From NCBI RefSeq assembly GCF_007830035.1, contig NZ_VLKN01000002.1:389906-453905 (forward strand): a stretch of DNA of 64,000 bases, read 5' to 3'. Below the pieces are notes generated by a model that was given only the letters and a program-made list of their open reading frames with translations, did no database searches and was not told the origin of the DNA. A program made the position numbers and the translations under genes. The first letter of the stretch is position 1; the number at the start of each line of letters is the position of its first letter. The DNA is from Luteimonas cucumeris (GTDB lineage Bacteria; Pseudomonadota; Gammaproteobacteria; Xanthomonadales; Xanthomonadaceae). This document shows, in pieces, positions 38,539 to 47,984 of this stretch.

Positions 38539-39201
38539 ATGACGCAAGCCGATCCCACTTCCCGCTTCCGCAAGATGTCCGAGCGTTTCCGCGGCTACCT
38601 GCCGGTAGTGGTGGACGTGGAAACCGGAGGCTTCGACTGGAATCGCCACGCGCTTCTCGAGATCGCCGTGGTGCCGATCGAACTCGACGAAGCCGGCCGC
38701 TATGTCTGCGGCGCCACCACCGGCGCGCACGTGATGCCTGCGCCCGGCACCGAAATCGATCCGAAATCGCTGGAAGTGACCGGCATCGACATCGACCATC
38801 CGTTTCGCGACGCCAAGCCGGAACGCGATGCATTGGACATCGTATTCGCGCCGGTGCGCGAGGCGGTGCGCCGGCATGGCTGCCAGCGCGCGATCCTGGT
38901 CGGACACAACGCGCATTTCGACCTGAACTTCCTCAACGCCGCGGTCGCGCGCAGCGGTCACAAGCGCAATCCGTTCCATCCGTTCAGCGTGTTCGACACG
39001 GTCACGCTGGCCGGCATCGCCTACGGCCAGACCGTGCTCGCACGCGCGGTGCAGGCGGCCGGCTATACCTGGAACAGCGACGAGGCGCACTCGGCGGTCT
39101 ACGACGCCGAGCGCACCGCGCAGGTGTTCTGCAGGATCGCCAACAGCTGGCCGGCGCCGGCAGCAACATCGCCGCAGGAACGCCTGCCGAACAGCGGCTG
39201 A
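38539..39201 (+). CDS. rnt: Ribonuclease T
   Basis: 220 aa DEDDh exonuclease. D26 and E28 ([11 protein letters not shown]), the central Asp ([10 protein letters not shown]), and His/Asp in [11 protein letters not shown] are all visible. It trims 3' ends of tRNA and other stable RNAs as a homodimer. It is a single gene 62 bp after the bufferin cluster, with no functional link apparent. Confidence 0.95.
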   Translation: MTQADPTSRFRKMSERFRGYLPVVVDVETGGFDWNRHALLEIAVVPIELDEAGRYVCGATTGAHVMPAPGTEIDPKSLEVTGIDIDHPFRDAKPERDALDIVFAPVREAVRRHGCQRAILVGHNAHFDLNFLNAAVARSGHKRNPFHPFSVFDTVTLAGIAYGQTVLARAVQAAGYTWNSDEAHSAVYDAERTAQVFCRIANSWPAPAATSPQERLPNSG

Positions 39202-39304
39202 TCGAGCACTCCGCGGTGCTGCACCACGACTTTACGTGGCCCTCGACAGCTGCGCGACAAGTCACGCTTTACAAACGAAATGCGCTGCAGTCACCTGCAC
39301 GCAA

Positions 39305-39622
39305 TCAATGCGTAGCCAACTTCAGGCCGATGATGCCCGCCACGATCAGTCCGAGGCTGATCAGGCGGCCCGGGTTGGACGGCTCACCCAGCAGCACGAT
39401 GCCCAGTATTGCGGTGCCGACCGCACCGACGCCGACCCATACCGCATAGGCCGTGCCCACCGGCAGCGATTTCATCGCCACGCCGAGCAGGCCGAGGCTG
39501 ATCGTCATCGCCGCGACGGTGCCAACGGTTGGCCAAAGGCGGGTGAAACCATCGGTATATTTCAGGCCGATCGCCCATCCGATCTCGAACAGGCCGGCGA
39601 GCACGAGGATGATCCAGGGCAT
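39305..39622 (-). CDS. gdx: Guanidinium exporter (SMR family, formerly SugE)
   Basis: 105 aa with four transmembrane helices and the Gdx-type residues: the essential Glu13 in [19 protein letters not shown], then [20 protein letters not shown]. The sequence follows E. coli SugE closely. It exports guanidinium in exchange for protons as an antiparallel dimer. A guanidine-II riboswitch directly upstream confirms the substrate. Confidence 0.95.
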   Translation of the reverse strand: MPWIILVLAGLFEIGWAIGLKYTDGFTRLWPTVGTVAAMTISLGLLGVAMKSLPVGTAYAVWVGVGAVGTAILGIVLLGEPSNPGRLISLGLIVAGIIGLKLATH

Positions 39623-39640
39623 GGAATCTCTCCATTCGAT

Positions 39641-39683
39641 GGGGCCGTCCCCGTTTGAGATGGAGCGGCGGGGTCGTCCCCGC
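39641..39683 (-). promoter_or_regulatory. Guanidine-II (mini-ykkC) riboswitch
   Basis: On the minus strand two hairpins carry the diagnostic ACGR tetraloops: GCGGGG-ACGA-CCCCGC (39668-39683) and GGGG-ACGG-CCCC (39641-39652), joined by a 15-nt linker. The second hairpin ends about 18 nt before the gdx ATG, next to the GGAGAG ribosome site. Guanidine binding docks the two loops and exposes the site, turning translation on. Confidence 0.92.
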
Positions 39684-39822
39684 TTCCTGACGGCGGGCAT
39701 GCTCTCACACCGGTAGCGATGGAATTTGACCGGCATGTAACCGGCGTTTGCGAAGGAACCCGTGGTCCCCGATGGCGCGACATGCACGCCGTCCGCAAGG
39801 AATACCTGGGTCAAAGCATGCC

Positions 39823-39873
39823 GTAGCGTGCGATGCGCACGAACGGCCCGATCGTGCGCACAGCGCACGCTAC
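39823..39873. repeat. GTAGCGTGCG palindrome
   Basis: A long inverted repeat: 39823-39842 (GTAGCGTGCGATGCGCACGA) pairs with 39852-39873 around a 9-nt centre. It overlaps the last codons of the membrane-protein gene on the minus strand by a few bases and lies in the gap before gdx. It could form a cruciform or serve as a factor-independent 3' hairpin. Confidence 0.75.
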
Positions 39874-40139
39874 ATTCCTGGCGTCTTTGGCACGCCTTTG
39901 CCCTTCACCGTGCGCACCAGGCCGTACACGGTGATCACGATCCACGCCACCATCAGCAGGCACACCGCCAGGTTGAACTTGTTGTACAGCGAAGCGAGCA
40001 CGCCGACCGCTCCGAACAGGTTCAACAGCTGGTACAGCAGGCCGTTGCCGCGCAGCTTTTCCGCCTGTAGCAGGAAATAGGCGAGCAACACCAGCAACGT
40101 GCCCAGGATGCCGACCCAGTCATACCATTGCAGGTTCAT
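39870..40139 (-). CDS. Small membrane protein, CBU_0592-like
   Basis: 89 aa with three predicted helices: [31 protein letters not shown] and [19 protein letters not shown]. This matches the CBU_0592-like family of integral membrane proteins, function unknown. It follows rlmB by 18 bp on the same strand and is probably the last gene of an rnr-rlmB operon. Confidence 0.8.
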   Translation of the reverse strand: MNLQWYDWVGILGTLLVLLAYFLLQAEKLRGNGLLYQLLNLFGAVGVLASLYNKFNLAVCLLMVAWIVITVYGLVRTVKGKGVPKTPGM

Positions 40140-40157
40140 GCAACCTCCCTCCGCGGC

Positions 40158-40919
40158 TCAGGACGTACGCTGCCGCACCGCTTCGAACAGGGTGACGCCG
40201 GTCGCCACTGATACGTTAAGGCTTTCCACGCCCTGCCCGCCATCGGCGCCGGGCATCGGGATCGTGACCAGCTGGTCGCAATGCTCGCGCGTCAGCCGAC
40301 GCAAGCCATCTGCTTCGCCACCGAGCACCAGCGCGACGTTGCCGCGCAGGTCGATCGAATACAGCGAGGCAGTCGCCTCGCCCGCCAGTCCGTAGATCCA
40401 CACACCGAGCTGCTGCAGGTCGCGCAGGCAGCGTGCGAGGTTGGTCGCACGGATCACCAGCACGCTGTCGGCCGCGCCGGCGGAAGTCTTGCGCACGGTG
40501 GCGTTGACCTGCACCGCCTTGTCCTTCGGGATCACCACCGCCGTAGCGCCGGCGGCCGCGGCGCTACGCAGGCAGGCGCCGAGGTTGTGCGGATCCTGCA
40601 CGCCGTCGAGAACCAGAATCAGCGCTTTGCCCTGGGCCGCTTCGACCAGCGCCGGCAACTCGTCCTCGCTCCAGGTCCTGGCCGCGGCATAACGCGCAAC
40701 CACGCCCTGGTGGCGCAGTCCACCGGTCACGCCATCCAGCGCCTGCTGCGCGACGCGGCGCACGTCGATGCCCTTGCGCCGCGCGTTCTCCTCGATTTCG
40801 GTCAGGCGCGAATTCCTGCCGCCCGCCTCGACCAGCACTTCGCGGACGTTGTCGGCGTCATGCTCCACCGCCGCGGCGACCGCGTTGATGCCAGCGATCC
40901 ATTGGTTCTGTTTGCTCAT
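40158..40919 (-). CDS. rlmB: 23S rRNA Gm2251 methyltransferase
   Basis: 253 aa. An N-terminal substrate-binding domain (GINAVAAAVEHDADNVREV) is followed by a SPOUT/TrmH knot with the three motifs NLGACLRSAAAAGATAVV, VLGGEADGL and PMPGADGGQGVESLNVSVA. It 2'-O-methylates G2251 in the ribosomal P loop. It sits downstream of rnr as in E. coli. Confidence 0.95.
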   Translation of the reverse strand: MSKQNQWIAGINAVAAAVEHDADNVREVLVEAGGRNSRLTEIEENARRKGIDVRRVAQQALDGVTGGLRHQGVVARYAAARTWSEDELPALVEAAQGKALILVLDGVQDPHNLGACLRSAAAAGATAVVIPKDKAVQVNATVRKTSAGAADSVLVIRATNLARCLRDLQQLGVWIYGLAGEATASLYSIDLRGNVALVLGGEADGLRRLTREHCDQLVTIPMPGADGGQGVESLNVSVATGVTLFEAVRQRTS

Positions 40920-41027
40920 TCGTGATTCGAGATTGGTGATTAGTGATTGGCGATCGGTGGAAGCGGGAGGATGGATCGTGGCAGGTGGGCCCTCTGTCGA
41001 ATCACCCACCACCAATCACGAATCGCC
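40919..41027. repeat. Dispersed GTGATT-type inverted repeat, copy 3
   Basis: The left arm 40919-40958 and right arm 40998-41027 share the GTGATTSG/CSAATCAC unit with copies at 17181 and 35391. It occupies the entire rnr-rlmB gap and begins at the rlmB initiation codon. Confidence 0.75.
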
Positions 41028-41030
41028 GCA

Positions 41031-43514
41031 TCAGTACTTCTTCTTGGCCCGCTTCGCCGGCTGCCCGCGTGGCGGCAGTGGTTTCTCTCCGCGCGACTCC
41101 TCGGCCAGGCGGAAATCGATCTTGCGTTCCTCGAGGCTGGCCTTCAGCACCACGATGCGAACGCGGTCGCCGAGCCGGAACACGCGACCGGCGCGCTCGC
41201 CGCTCAGTGTCTTGCGGATCGGATCGAAGTGGTAGTAGTCGTTCGGCAACTGGGTGACATGGATCAGGCCGTTGACCTTGGAGTCGTCCAGTTCGACGAA
41301 CAGGCCGAAGCTGGTCACACCGCTAATCGTACCGTCGAATTCGCTGCCGACGTGCTGTTCCATCCACGCGGCGCGATAGCGCTCGTCGACCTCGCGCTGG
41401 GCCTCGTCGGCGCGGCGCGATCGTTCCGAGCACTGCAGCGACAACGCCGCCATCGCGCTGCCCGAATACTGGTACGTCGCCGGCTTGCCGCCGGCCAGCG
41501 CGTGCTTGATCGCACGGTGCACTAGCAGGTCCGGATAGCGCCGGATCGGCGAAGTGAAATGCGCGTACGCCTCCAGCGCCAGGCCGAAGTGGCCGATGTT
41601 GTCGGGCGCGTACACCGCAAGCGATTGGCTGCGCAGGATCACCGATTCCAGCAGCGCCGCATCCGGCCGCTCTCGGATCTTCTCCAGCAATGTGCGGAAA
41701 TCCTTGGGCTGCACCTTGGACCATGGCGGCAGGCGCAGCTTGAATTCCTTGAGGAATTCCTCCAGGTCGGCGTACTTGGCTTCCGGCGGCCGGTCATGGT
41801 CGCGATAGGGTGCAGGGATGCCTTGTTCCAGCAGATATTTCGCGGCCTGCACGTTCGCCGCGATCATGCATTCCTCGATCAGCTTGTGCGCATCGTTGCG
41901 CTGGAGCATGCCCGCCTGCGTCACCTCGCCCTGCGGTCCGAGCACGAAACGCACTTCCGAGCTTTCGAATTCGATCGCGCCGCGTTTCTGCCGCGCCTTG
42001 TCGAGGATCCCGTACAACTGGTGCAGACGCTGCACCTGCGGCAGCTGTGCGCCGATGAAGGCCACTGCCTGCTCCCGATCCTGGTCGGGCACGCCCTCGC
42101 CGACCGCGTTCCACACCTGCGTGTAGGTCAGGCGCGCATGCGAGTTCATCACCGCCTCGTAGAACTTCGAGCGCGTGATCTCGCCATGGCGGTCGATCTG
42201 CATGTCGCAGACGAAGCACAGCCGGTCGACTTTCGGATTCAGCGAGCAGATGCCGTTGGACAGCGTCTCCGGCAGCATCGGCACGACGAAGCCGGGGAAG
42301 TAGACCGAGGTCGCGCGCTTCTGCGCCTCGTCGTCGAGGGGCGTGCCGGGACGGACGTAATGCGAGACGTCGGCGATCGCTACGATCAGCCGGAAGCCTT
42401 CGCGATTGGTTTCGCAGTAGACGGCGTCGTCGAAATCCTTGGCATCCTCGCCATCGATGGTGACCAGCGGCAACGCGCGCAGGTCCACGCGCGCCGCCGC
42501 AGTGGCAGCATCGACCTGCAGCGGTACCGCGACCGCCTGAGCCAGCACTTCCGGCGGGAATTCGTGCGGAATCTCGTGGCCGTGGATCGCCGCCTCGACC
42601 GCCAGCGATGCGGTCAGCTTGTCGCCGAGCACGGCCAGCACGCGTCCGATCGGCGGACGGTGCGAGTCGGCCGGCTGCACGATCTCGCACACCACCAACT
42701 GCCCGTGCCGGGCGTCCAGCCGCGCATCCGACGGGATCTGCACGTTGCGCTGGATGCGGCGGTCGTCCGGCACCACGTAGCTGATGCCCGACTCCAGCGT
42801 GAAGCGGCCGATCAGCCGGTTGAGCCGGCGCTCCAGCACCTCGACGATCGCGCCTTCGCGACGGCCGCGCCGGTCCATGCCGGTGACGCTGGCCAGCACG
42901 CGGTCGCCGTGCATGGCCTTGCGCATCTCGAACGGCGGCAGGAACAGGTCGTCGCCGGCGCCGCTGTCCGGACGCAGGAAGCCGAAGCCGTCGGGATTGG
43001 CGATCACAGTGCCGGCGATCAGGTCCATGCGCTGCGCCGGAACGTAGGCGCCCTTGCGGTTCTGCAGCAGCTGGCCGTCGCGGACCATCGCGGCCAGGCG
43101 CTTGCCGAGGGCGTCGAAACGATCCGCTGCGGTCAGCTGCAGCTGTTCGGCCAGCGCATCAGCCGACAGCGGGCCATCGGCGGCGGCAAGCAGTTGCAGG
43201 ATCGCCTCGCGGCTGGCGATGGGATTCTCGTATCGGCCGGCCTCACGCGCCGCCTGCGGATCGCTGAAAACCCCAGGCGTGGAGCCGGCTCGCTGTCCTG
43301 ACGCGGGCGGTCGACCGGCGCCGGAACGGGCCGGCGGTTCCGGCATCCAGGGCGGACGCTGCCCCGCCGACTTCGTGCCCTTCGCGGCCGTAGCCGTCCG
43401 GCCACCACCGGCCTTGCCGGAACGGGCCGGGCCGGCGCCGGGCTTGCCGGCGCCCGTTTTGCCGGAACTGGTCTTGCCGCGGCCGGAGCCGCGCTTGCTG
43501 GGAGTTTTTGCCAT
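41031..43514 (-). CDS. rnr: Ribonuclease R
   Basis: 827 aa. Order: a basic low-complexity N-terminal tail of about 80 residues (KTSSGKTGAGKPGAG), helix-turn-helix, two cold-shock domains, RNB catalytic domain, S1 domain and a lysine-rich end. The RNB motif VTIDGEDAKDFDDAVYCE shows the metal-binding aspartates. It degrades structured RNA 3' to 5' and helps trans-translation. It is the first gene of rnr-rlmB-(membrane protein) and divergent from tRNA-Leu. Confidence 0.96.
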   Translation of the reverse strand: MAKTPSKRGSGRGKTSSGKTGAGKPGAGPARSGKAGGGRTATAAKGTKSAGQRPPWMPEPPARSGAGRPPASGQRAGSTPGVFSDPQAAREAGRYENPIASREAILQLLAAADGPLSADALAEQLQLTAADRFDALGKRLAAMVRDGQLLQNRKGAYVPAQRMDLIAGTVIANPDGFGFLRPDSGAGDDLFLPPFEMRKAMHGDRVLASVTGMDRRGRREGAIVEVLERRLNRLIGRFTLESGISYVVPDDRRIQRNVQIPSDARLDARHGQLVVCEIVQPADSHRPPIGRVLAVLGDKLTASLAVEAAIHGHEIPHEFPPEVLAQAVAVPLQVDAATAAARVDLRALPLVTIDGEDAKDFDDAVYCETNREGFRLIVAIADVSHYVRPGTPLDDEAQKRATSVYFPGFVVPMLPETLSNGICSLNPKVDRLCFVCDMQIDRHGEITRSKFYEAVMNSHARLTYTQVWNAVGEGVPDQDREQAVAFIGAQLPQVQRLHQLYGILDKARQKRGAIEFESSEVRFVLGPQGEVTQAGMLQRNDAHKLIEECMIAANVQAAKYLLEQGIPAPYRDHDRPPEAKYADLEEFLKEFKLRLPPWSKVQPKDFRTLLEKIRERPDAALLESVILRSQSLAVYAPDNIGHFGLALEAYAHFTSPIRRYPDLLVHRAIKHALAGGKPATYQYSGSAMAALSLQCSERSRRADEAQREVDERYRAAWMEQHVGSEFDGTISGVTSFGLFVELDDSKVNGLIHVTQLPNDYYHFDPIRKTLSGERAGRVFRLGDRVRIVVLKASLEERKIDFRLAEESRGEKPLPPRGQPAKRAKKKY

Positions 43515-43610
43515 CGCGAAGATGTTACACGGCCCCGGCGAAGGCCACTGTCTACATCGACCGCGTTGACAACGATCTTCTCGCAACGCAACATACGCGC
43601 CCTGCACCCT

Positions 43611-43697
43611 GCCCGGGTGGCGGAATTGGTAGACGCACTAGCTTCAGGTGCTAGCGGGGGCAACTTCGTGGAGGTTCGAGTCCTCTCCCGGGCACCA
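43611..43697 (+). tRNA. tRNA-Leu (anticodon CAG)
   Basis: 87 nt with encoded CCA and the long variable arm of a class II tRNA. The acceptor stem GCCCGGG/CCCGGGC, D-arm GGAATTGGTAGACGC, anticodon loop TTCAGGT (CAG reads CUG) and T-arm GGAGGTTCGAGTCCTC are all intact. Confidence 0.97.
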
Positions 43698-43710
43698 GGT
43701 ACAACAAAGA

Positions 43711-43734
43711 CCCTCGCGCAAGCGGGGGTTTTTC
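43711..43734 (+). terminator. Intrinsic terminator of tRNA-Leu
   Basis: Stem CCCTCGC/GCGGGGG with a GCAA-type loop and a TTTTT tail, 13 bp after the tRNA. Confidence 0.88.
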
Positions 43735-43789
43735 GTTTCCGGCGTCCTTGCATCGCGATGATCGTGTTGGCTTTGCGGCATGACACGGC

Positions 43790-44620
43790 TCAAGGATCGC
43801 TGTCCACCTGGGATATCCAGAGCCTGCCGGCCGACAGATCCAGCGTCACGACTTTGTCGCGCAGGAACGGCATCCCCAGGTTGCCGTCCAGGATCATGTC
43901 CGGGGTGAACGCCATGCCCTTTGCCCGCAATCCTGTCGAAACGCGGAAGTCCACCTGCTGCGGGCCTTTTTCTCCCGGATCCAGTCCGAACTGCTTCGCA
44001 TAAGGCTGGGCAACCAGGATCGTGCCGCCGTTGCCCGAATCCAGTTCCATCCAGGTCATGCCCCGGCTACCCGGCACGCCGATCGATGCCGCCAGCGCAC
44101 GCCCCTGCAGCTCCCGGGACAGGCGTACGGGCAGGGATTCCGCACCCGCGATGCGCTCGCGCAGGCTTTCGGGTGATTCGACGATCAGGCGCATCGCCGG
44201 AAAGTCGATCGTGATCGTCTTGCCGGCGAACGCATCCAGCGCGATGGAACCGTCCACGGGTGCGGCATCCTTGGCGATGAGTGGAGCGATATCGAGCACA
44301 CCGATGACCGGCAGCCGGAGATCCTGCGATCCCAGACGCAACGTGACCGCGTCGCAACGGGGCATGTCCAGGCGGTTGCCCATCATCCGATGGCCACTCA
44401 AGCGCCCCCACGGACGGCAATCGATCTTTCTCGCAAGATCGGGCGAGATCAGGGTGATGCCGCCGGCCGTGTCGAAGGTGAACAAGCCCGGATGACCGCC
44501 GACCTGCGCACGCAATGCGACGGTTTTTCGATAGGGCTCCAACGGATGGATCGCTTCGGGGCCGGAGGCTTGCGCCAACGAGGAGGCGACCAACCCGACC
44601 ACACACCAGAACCAATGCAT
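43790..44620 (-). CDS. Secreted retropepsin-like aspartyl protease family protein
   Basis: 276 aa. The N-terminal signal MHWFWCVVGLVASSLAQASG decides the start at 44620. Two aspartyl-protease half-sites are visible: FTFDTAGGITLISP, with DTA where the family normally has DTG or DSG, and MELDSGNGGTILV. Two half-sites in one chain suggest a pseudo-dimeric retropepsin fold acting outside the cytoplasm. The change in the first active-site triad may reduce catalysis. Substrate unknown; divergent from parC. Confidence 0.7.
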   Translation of the reverse strand: MHWFWCVVGLVASSLAQASGPEAIHPLEPYRKTVALRAQVGGHPGLFTFDTAGGITLISPDLARKIDCRPWGRLSGHRMMGNRLDMPRCDAVTLRLGSQDLRLPVIGVLDIAPLIAKDAAPVDGSIALDAFAGKTITIDFPAMRLIVESPESLRERIAGAESLPVRLSRELQGRALAASIGVPGSRGMTWMELDSGNGGTILVAQPYAKQFGLDPGEKGPQQVDFRVSTGLRAKGMAFTPDMILDGNLGMPFLRDKVVTLDLSAGRLWISQVDSDP

Positions 44621-44820
44621 ACGCCACTCCCTGACTGGCGAGGCCGGCCGCAATGGCGACCCCGGAATCGACTTGGATGCAACAGCGGGCGATTTCGTTG
44701 CCAGGGACAGCACAACCTGTACAACGGAAGCGGCAACGGCAACGACAGACCATGCGGGCTGTCCAGCGCGTACCCCGCCCCGCATAATTGCGAGGCTTTC
44801 TCTACTTCGTGATTTCCCGC

Positions 44821-47064
44821 ATGACCGACCCCGTACGCGCCGTCTTCCACGGCTTCGAGCAGATCCCGCTGCGCGAATACGCCGAGCGCGCCTATCTCGA
44901 CTATTCGATGTACGTGGTGCTCGACCGCGCCCTGCCCTTCATCGGCGACGGGCTGAAGCCGGTGCAGCGCCGCATCATCTACTCGATGAGCGAGCTGGGC
45001 CTCAATGCCGCCGCCAAGCCGAAGAAGTCCGCGCGTACCGTCGGCGACGTGATTGGCAAGTACCACCCGCATGGCGACAGCGCCTGCTACGAAGCGCTGG
45101 TGCTGATGGCACAGCCATTCTCGTACCGCTATCCGTTGATCGAAGGCCAGGGCAACTTCGGTTCGTCGGATGACCCGAAGTCGTTCGCGGCAATGCGCTA
45201 TACCGAGTCCAAGCTGACCCCGATCGCCGAGGTGCTTCTTGGCGAACTCGGCCAGGGCACGGTCGACTGGACACCGAATTTCGACGGCACGCTGGAAGAA
45301 CCGACCTGGATGCCGGCGCGCCTGCCGCACCTGCTGCTCAACGGCACCACCGGCATCGCCGTCGGCATGGCCACCGACGTGCCGCCGCACAACCTCAACG
45401 AGATCGTCAGCGCCTGCGTACGCCTGCTCGACGATCCCGACGCCAGCGTGCGCGACCTGTGCGAACACGTGCGCGGCCCCGACTATCCGACCACCGCCGA
45501 GATCATCACCCCCGCGCGCGACCTGCTGGCGATGTACGAAACCGGCAATGGCAGCGTGCGTGCGCGCGCCACATTTACTCGGGAAAACGCGAACATCGTC
45601 GTCACTGCGCTGCCCTACCAGGTGTCGCCATCGAAGGTGATCGAGCAGATCGCTGCGCAGATGCGCGCCAAGAAGCTGCCGTGGCTGGAAGACATCCGCG
45701 ACGAGTCCGACCATGCCAATCCGGTACGTGTGGTGCTGATCCCGCGTTCCAACCGTGTCGATGCCGAGCAGTTGATGGGACACCTGTTCGCGACCACGGA
45801 CCTGGAAAAGAGCTATCGCGTCAACCTGAACATCATCGGCCTGGATGGCCGCCCGCAGGTCAAGAACCTGCGCATGATCCTCTCCGAATGGCTGGTGTTC
45901 CGCGGCGAAACCGTGACCCGGCGCCTCAACCATCGCCTGGAAAAGGTCGAGCGTCGCCTGCACCTGCTGGAAGGCCTGCTGGTCGCGTTCCTCAACCTCG
46001 ACGAGGTGATCCGAATCATCCGCAGCGAGGACGAGCCGAAGGCCGCGTTGATCGCACGCTTCCAGCTGAGCGAGGACCAGGCCGACTACATCCTCGACAC
46101 CAAGCTGAAGCAGCTCGCGCGTCTGGAGGAAATGAAGATCCGCGGCGAGCAGGACGAGCTGGCGGCCGAACGCGAAAAGCTATCGTCCATCCTCGCCTCC
46201 AAGGCCAAGCTGAAAAAGCTGATCAAGGACGAACTGCTGGCCGACGCGAAGAAATTCGGTGATGCCCGTCGTTCGCCACTGGTCGCGCGCGAGGCCGCAC
46301 AGGCACTGGCCGAGACGGAACTGGTCGCCAGCGAGCCGATGACGATCGTGCTGAGCGAGAAAGGCTGGATCCGCGCCGCCAAGGGTCACGATGTCGATGC
46401 CGCTTCGTTGTCCTATCGCGAAGGCGACACACTGCTGGCGGCTGTGAAGGGGCGCAGCACGCAGCAGGTCGCGTTCCTGGATTCCGCAGGCCGCAGTTAT
46501 TCGACGCTGGCACACACATTGCCGTCGGCGCGCGGCAACGGCGAGCCGTTGACCGGGCGTTTCTCGCCGGCTGCCGGCATGTCGTTCCAGGCGCTGGCCA
46601 GCGGCGACAACGAGACCCGTTTCGTGCTGGCGTCCTCGCACGGCTACGGCTTCGTAACCCGCTTCGAGAACCTGACCGGCCGGCAGAAGGCCGGCAAGGC
46701 GATGCTGTCGCTGTCGCCAGGCGCCACGGTGGTGCAACCGGCCGCAGTCGGCAATGTCGACAGCGACCGCATCGTCGCGGTCACCAGCGCCGGCCACCTG
46801 CTAGTGTTCCCGGTGTCGGAACTGCCCGAACTCGACAAGGGCAAAGGCAACAAGATCATCGAGATCCCGAAAGCCAAGCGTGGCACCGAACGCGTGGTCG
46901 CCATCGCGGTGGTCGCGCCGGGTGGCACGTTGTCGGTGAAATCCGGCGCACGGACCATGTCGCTGTCGTTCAAGGACCTCGACGCCTACGTCGGCGCGCG
47001 CGCCTCACGTGGCGGGCTGCTGCCGCGAGGCTGGCAGAAGGTCGACGGCCTGGCGGTCGAATAG
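44821..47064 (+). CDS. parC: DNA topoisomerase IV subunit A
   Basis: 747 aa. The active-site Tyr127 lies in [15 protein letters not shown]. The quinolone-determining region [12 protein letters not shown] keeps the sensitive-type Ser87 and Glu91. The C-terminal half carries the degenerate beta-pinwheel repeats of ParC. It decatenates daughter chromosomes together with ParE, which is not in this window. tpm follows 9 bp downstream. Confidence 0.96.
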   Translation: MTDPVRAVFHGFEQIPLREYAERAYLDYSMYVVLDRALPFIGDGLKPVQRRIIYSMSELGLNAAAKPKKSARTVGDVIGKYHPHGDSACYEALVLMAQPFSYRYPLIEGQGNFGSSDDPKSFAAMRYTESKLTPIAEVLLGELGQGTVDWTPNFDGTLEEPTWMPARLPHLLLNGTTGIAVGMATDVPPHNLNEIVSACVRLLDDPDASVRDLCEHVRGPDYPTTAEIITPARDLLAMYETGNGSVRARATFTRENANIVVTALPYQVSPSKVIEQIAAQMRAKKLPWLEDIRDESDHANPVRVVLIPRSNRVDAEQLMGHLFATTDLEKSYRVNLNIIGLDGRPQVKNLRMILSEWLVFRGETVTRRLNHRLEKVERRLHLLEGLLVAFLNLDEVIRIIRSEDEPKAALIARFQLSEDQADYILDTKLKQLARLEEMKIRGEQDELAAEREKLSSILASKAKLKKLIKDELLADAKKFGDARRSPLVAREAAQALAETELVASEPMTIVLSEKGWIRAAKGHDVDAASLSYREGDTLLAAVKGRSTQQVAFLDSAGRSYSTLAHTLPSARGNGEPLTGRFSPAAGMSFQALASGDNETRFVLASSHGYGFVTRFENLTGRQKAGKAMLSLSPGATVVQPAAVGNVDSDRIVAVTSAGHLLVFPVSELPELDKGKGNKIIEIPKAKRGTERVVAIAVVAPGGTLSVKSGARTMSLSFKDLDAYVGARASRGGLLPRGWQKVDGLAVE

Positions 47065-47073
47065 CGGAGATCA

Positions 47074-47736
47074 ATGATGGAAGCTGATTTCTGGCACCAG
47101 CGCTGGCGCGAGAACCGCATCGGCTTCCACCAGGACAAACCGACGCCACTGCTGCTCAAGCACTGGCCGTCGCTGCGCATCGCGCCAGGCAGCCGGGTAT
47201 TCGTGCCACTGGCCGGAAAGTCGCTGGACATGGTCTGGCTGGCCGCGCAGGGCTATCGCGTGCTCGGCGTCGAACTCTCGCAACTGGCCATCGAGCAGTT
47301 CTTCGCCGAACACCGGCTGCAGCCGCAGACAGGCGCCAGCCGATACGGCACCCACTACCGCGCCGGCGACATCGAACTCGTCCACGGCGACGCCTTCGCC
47401 CTCGATGAAGCCATGCTGGCCGACTGCAGCGCCGTTTTCGACCGGGCTGCGCTGATCGCCTTGCCGCCGGCACTGCGCCAACGCTACGTCCAAGAACTGC
47501 ATGCACGACTGCCTGCCGGTTGTCGCGGCCTGCTGATCACCCTCGAATACCCGCAGCCGGAAAAGGAAGGGCCTCCATTCGACGTCGACGAGGATGAAGT
47601 CCGCAGCCTCTATGCGCGGGACTGGACTGTCGAACGGCTGGAACGCCGCGACATCCTCGCCCAGCAGCCGGCCTTCGTCGAAGAGGGCGTCACCGCCCTG
47701 TCAACGGTGGTGTATGCATTGCAGCGCAAGGGCTGA
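47074..47736 (+). CDS. tpm: Thiopurine S-methyltransferase family
   Basis: 220 aa SAM-dependent methyltransferase. MEADFWHQRWRENRIGFHQ starts the family signature, followed by VFVPLAGKSLDMVWLAAQG (SAM-binding motif I), VELSQLAIEQFF and DRAALIALPPALR. Bacterial members methylate thiopurines and can volatilise selenite and tellurite; the natural substrate is uncertain. It is probably cotranscribed with parC. Confidence 0.93.
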   Translation: MMEADFWHQRWRENRIGFHQDKPTPLLLKHWPSLRIAPGSRVFVPLAGKSLDMVWLAAQGYRVLGVELSQLAIEQFFAEHRLQPQTGASRYGTHYRAGDIELVHGDAFALDEAMLADCSAVFDRAALIALPPALRQRYVQELHARLPAGCRGLLITLEYPQPEKEGPPFDVDEDEVRSLYARDWTVERLERRDILAQQPAFVEEGVTALSTVVYALQRKG

Positions 47737-47739
47737 ATC

Positions 47740-47935
47740 GTAGGGCGCATTAGCCGGAGGCGTAATGCGCCGGATTCGATTTCGTTCCGTAGGCGATACG
47801 GCGCAATACCCTTGGTTATTGCGCTCTAGTGGACGGTTTTCGTCGCGCCCCACACTTTGTCATTCCGAACGAAGTGAGGGATCTGCTTGTGTATGCCTGA
47901 GCGAAAGCAGATCCCTCCTGAGACTCGGGATGACA
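47740..47935. repeat. Two different intergenic palindromes between tpm and asnB
   Basis: First, two neighbouring hairpins, GCGCATTAGCC...GGCGTAATGCGC (47740-47773) and GCGCAATA...TATTGCGC (47800-47827). Second, a MITE-like pair, a TGTCATTCCG end at 47858-47886 and its inverse ending CGGGATGACA at 47907-47935, separated by 20 bp. They fill a 248-bp gap between convergent genes and hold no gene. Confidence 0.75.
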
Positions 47936-47984
47936 GGCTGGTTGGGATGACAGGGTGAAGCTCGGATTGACGATCGAATGCGAT

